64,000 bases of DNA from JAEUIE01 sp046350055 (GTDB lineage: Bacteria; Planctomycetota; Planctomycetia; Gemmatales; HRBIN36). A program made the position numbers and the translations under genes. The notes beneath the pieces were generated by a model that was not told the origin of the DNA, made no database searches, and saw nothing but the letters and a program-made list of their open reading frames with translations. The stretch is from contig JAXMBC010000001.1 in the NCBI GenBank assembly GCA_046350055.1, forward strand, positions 3,844,001-3,908,000, given 5' to 3'. Below are positions 63,315 through 64,000 of this stretch, piece by piece; position 1 is the first letter of the stretch; every line of letters begins with the position of its first letter.

Positions 63315-63326
63315 TTGGTTGATACG

Positions 63327-63395
63327 AACCACAGAGACACAAAGAGGCGCAGAGAGTTGCAGTGATTCTCTGTGCCTCTTTGTGTCTCTGTGGTT
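63327..63395. repeat. Near-perfect 28-base inverted repeat, family D, second copy
   Basis: The arms begin aaccacagagacacaaag (63327) and end ctttgtgtctctgtggtt (63395). They match at 27 of 28 positions around an 11- to 13-base loop. The element begins 13 bases after the stop of the ATPase-like gene and could form a very stable hairpin in the mRNA. Confidence 0.88.
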
Positions 63396-63469
63396 AAATG
63401 CGTTTTGATTAAGCCATACTTCGTTCTCTACCCTATCCATTCACCACCTTATCAGGCATAATGGCACCA

Positions 63470-64000
63470 TGGCTGAACAACGCAAAGTGCGAGTCGACCT
63501 GCGTAAGAACCGCTCCAAGCCACCCCGGGAGAAGGGGTGGACCCGTGATTATCAGCAGAAAGACGAAACCGACTACTCCGCCGGCGAGCGCATCCGGGCC
63601 AAAGGCGATTTGTCTCGCAAGCGTACGATCGTGACAGACGAAACGGCACCGTCAGCTGATACAGCTACCCCCGAAATCTTCATGCCTTCGGTAGACCTCA
63701 CCAGTTGTCTGCCTGGCCGGGTAGTTCGAGTGCATGGCTTGCAGAATGTGGTCATGACGGAGGATGGCCAGGAATATGTCTGTACAGTCAGACGTTTGCT
63801 TCGCAGCCTGACGATTGATGAACGCAGCGTGGTGACGACCGGCGACCGAGTCTGGTTTCGTCCGGTTGCTTCGGAAGGGACCATTGAGAAAGTAGAGCCT
63901 CGTTATGGCCTGCTCACCCGTAAATCCTGGAAGCGGGAGCATGTTCTGGTCGCCAATGTCGATCAGATTGTCATCGTGGCAGCACTCGCAGAACCGTTCC
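63470..64000 (+). CDS. rsgA: Ribosome small-subunit GTPase RsgA, N-terminal part
   Basis: The frame opens with ATG at 63470 and runs off the window after 177 codons. The first 80 or so residues are a charged, Lys/Arg-rich extension (RKVRVDLRKNRSKPP). The OB-fold of RsgA follows (GRVVRVHGLQNVVM, YVCTVRRLLRS, TGDRVWFRPV) and then the start of the GTPase region (LLTRKSWKREHVLVANVD, QIVIVAALAEPF). RsgA helps mature the 30S subunit. The permuted G motifs and the zinc site lie beyond the window. The N-terminal extension is longer than in E. coli. Confidence 0.88.

Noticed and set aside
61714..63469. A transposon carrying mqnD and the ATPase-like gene
   Set aside because: There are flanking inverted repeats but no transposase and no target-site duplication that I can see. 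It is reported only as an observation about repeats.

Overview
The window reads as chromosomal DNA from a planctomycete, probably of the Gemmatales type. The marker families are a PSD1/DUF1549/DUF1553 cytochrome protein with a DUF1501 partner, a PVC-type heme-binding dehydrogenase, WxxWRGP beta-propeller proteins, DUF1571, a cysteine-rich YTV-type wall protein, and large serine/threonine kinases fused to other domains. No rRNA, tRNA, CRISPR array, prophage or transposase was seen. Genes are densely packed, mostly on the minus strand, and many sit in runs with 4-base start/stop overlaps. The genus cannot be fixed from sequence inspection.

Layout. 1-4.1 kb (plus): the tail of an unknown gene, an ABC ATPase, a PQQ-like propeller protein, a small secreted Cys protein and an MtfA-type peptidase. 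4.1-11.8 kb (minus): one run of BNR/sialidase-like protein, vWA membrane protein, selB and selA. 11.9-14 kb (plus): DUF1571 and a membrane metallophosphoesterase. 14-19.5 kb (minus): PVC heme-binding dehydrogenase, rbsA-like ATPase and rbsC-like permease, with overlapping ends. 19.6-25 kb (minus): a BlaI repressor with an M56/PDZ membrane peptidase under a strong promoter that carries operator half-sites, then a permuted ATP-grasp enzyme. 25.2-26.3 kb (plus): a sugar-binding lipoprotein, plausibly the missing part of the Rbs-like transporter. 26.3-31.2 kb (minus): purine nucleoside phosphorylase, tpiA and a kinase/RDD membrane protein.

31.3-38.5 kb (minus): hmgA, flavin reductase, an ABC ATPase and nusA are abutting or overlapping, and infB follows after 268 bases, so a housekeeping transcription/translation pair sits behind aromatic catabolism genes. 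38.7-54.4 kb: SRPBCC protein, M32 carboxypeptidase, MoaD-like carrier with a BNR protein, DUF1501 and PSD1 pair, speA, two hypotheticals, a kinase fused to a receiver domain, a NIF3-family protein and the YTV-type wall protein. 54.7-64 kb (plus): DUF454 membrane protein, a 2129-residue secreted protein of unknown function, mqnD with an ATPase half-domain lacking Walker A, and the start of rsgA.

The intergenic spaces carry at least seven kinds of short palindromic or tandem repeat. Some extend into coding sequence, and two copies of one family bracket the mqnD-ATPase pair. No complete new defence or mobile system was found. The best leads are the M56/PDZ-BlaI regulatory pair, the kinase-receiver fusion, the 2129-residue protein, and the Walker A-less ATPase next to mqnD.
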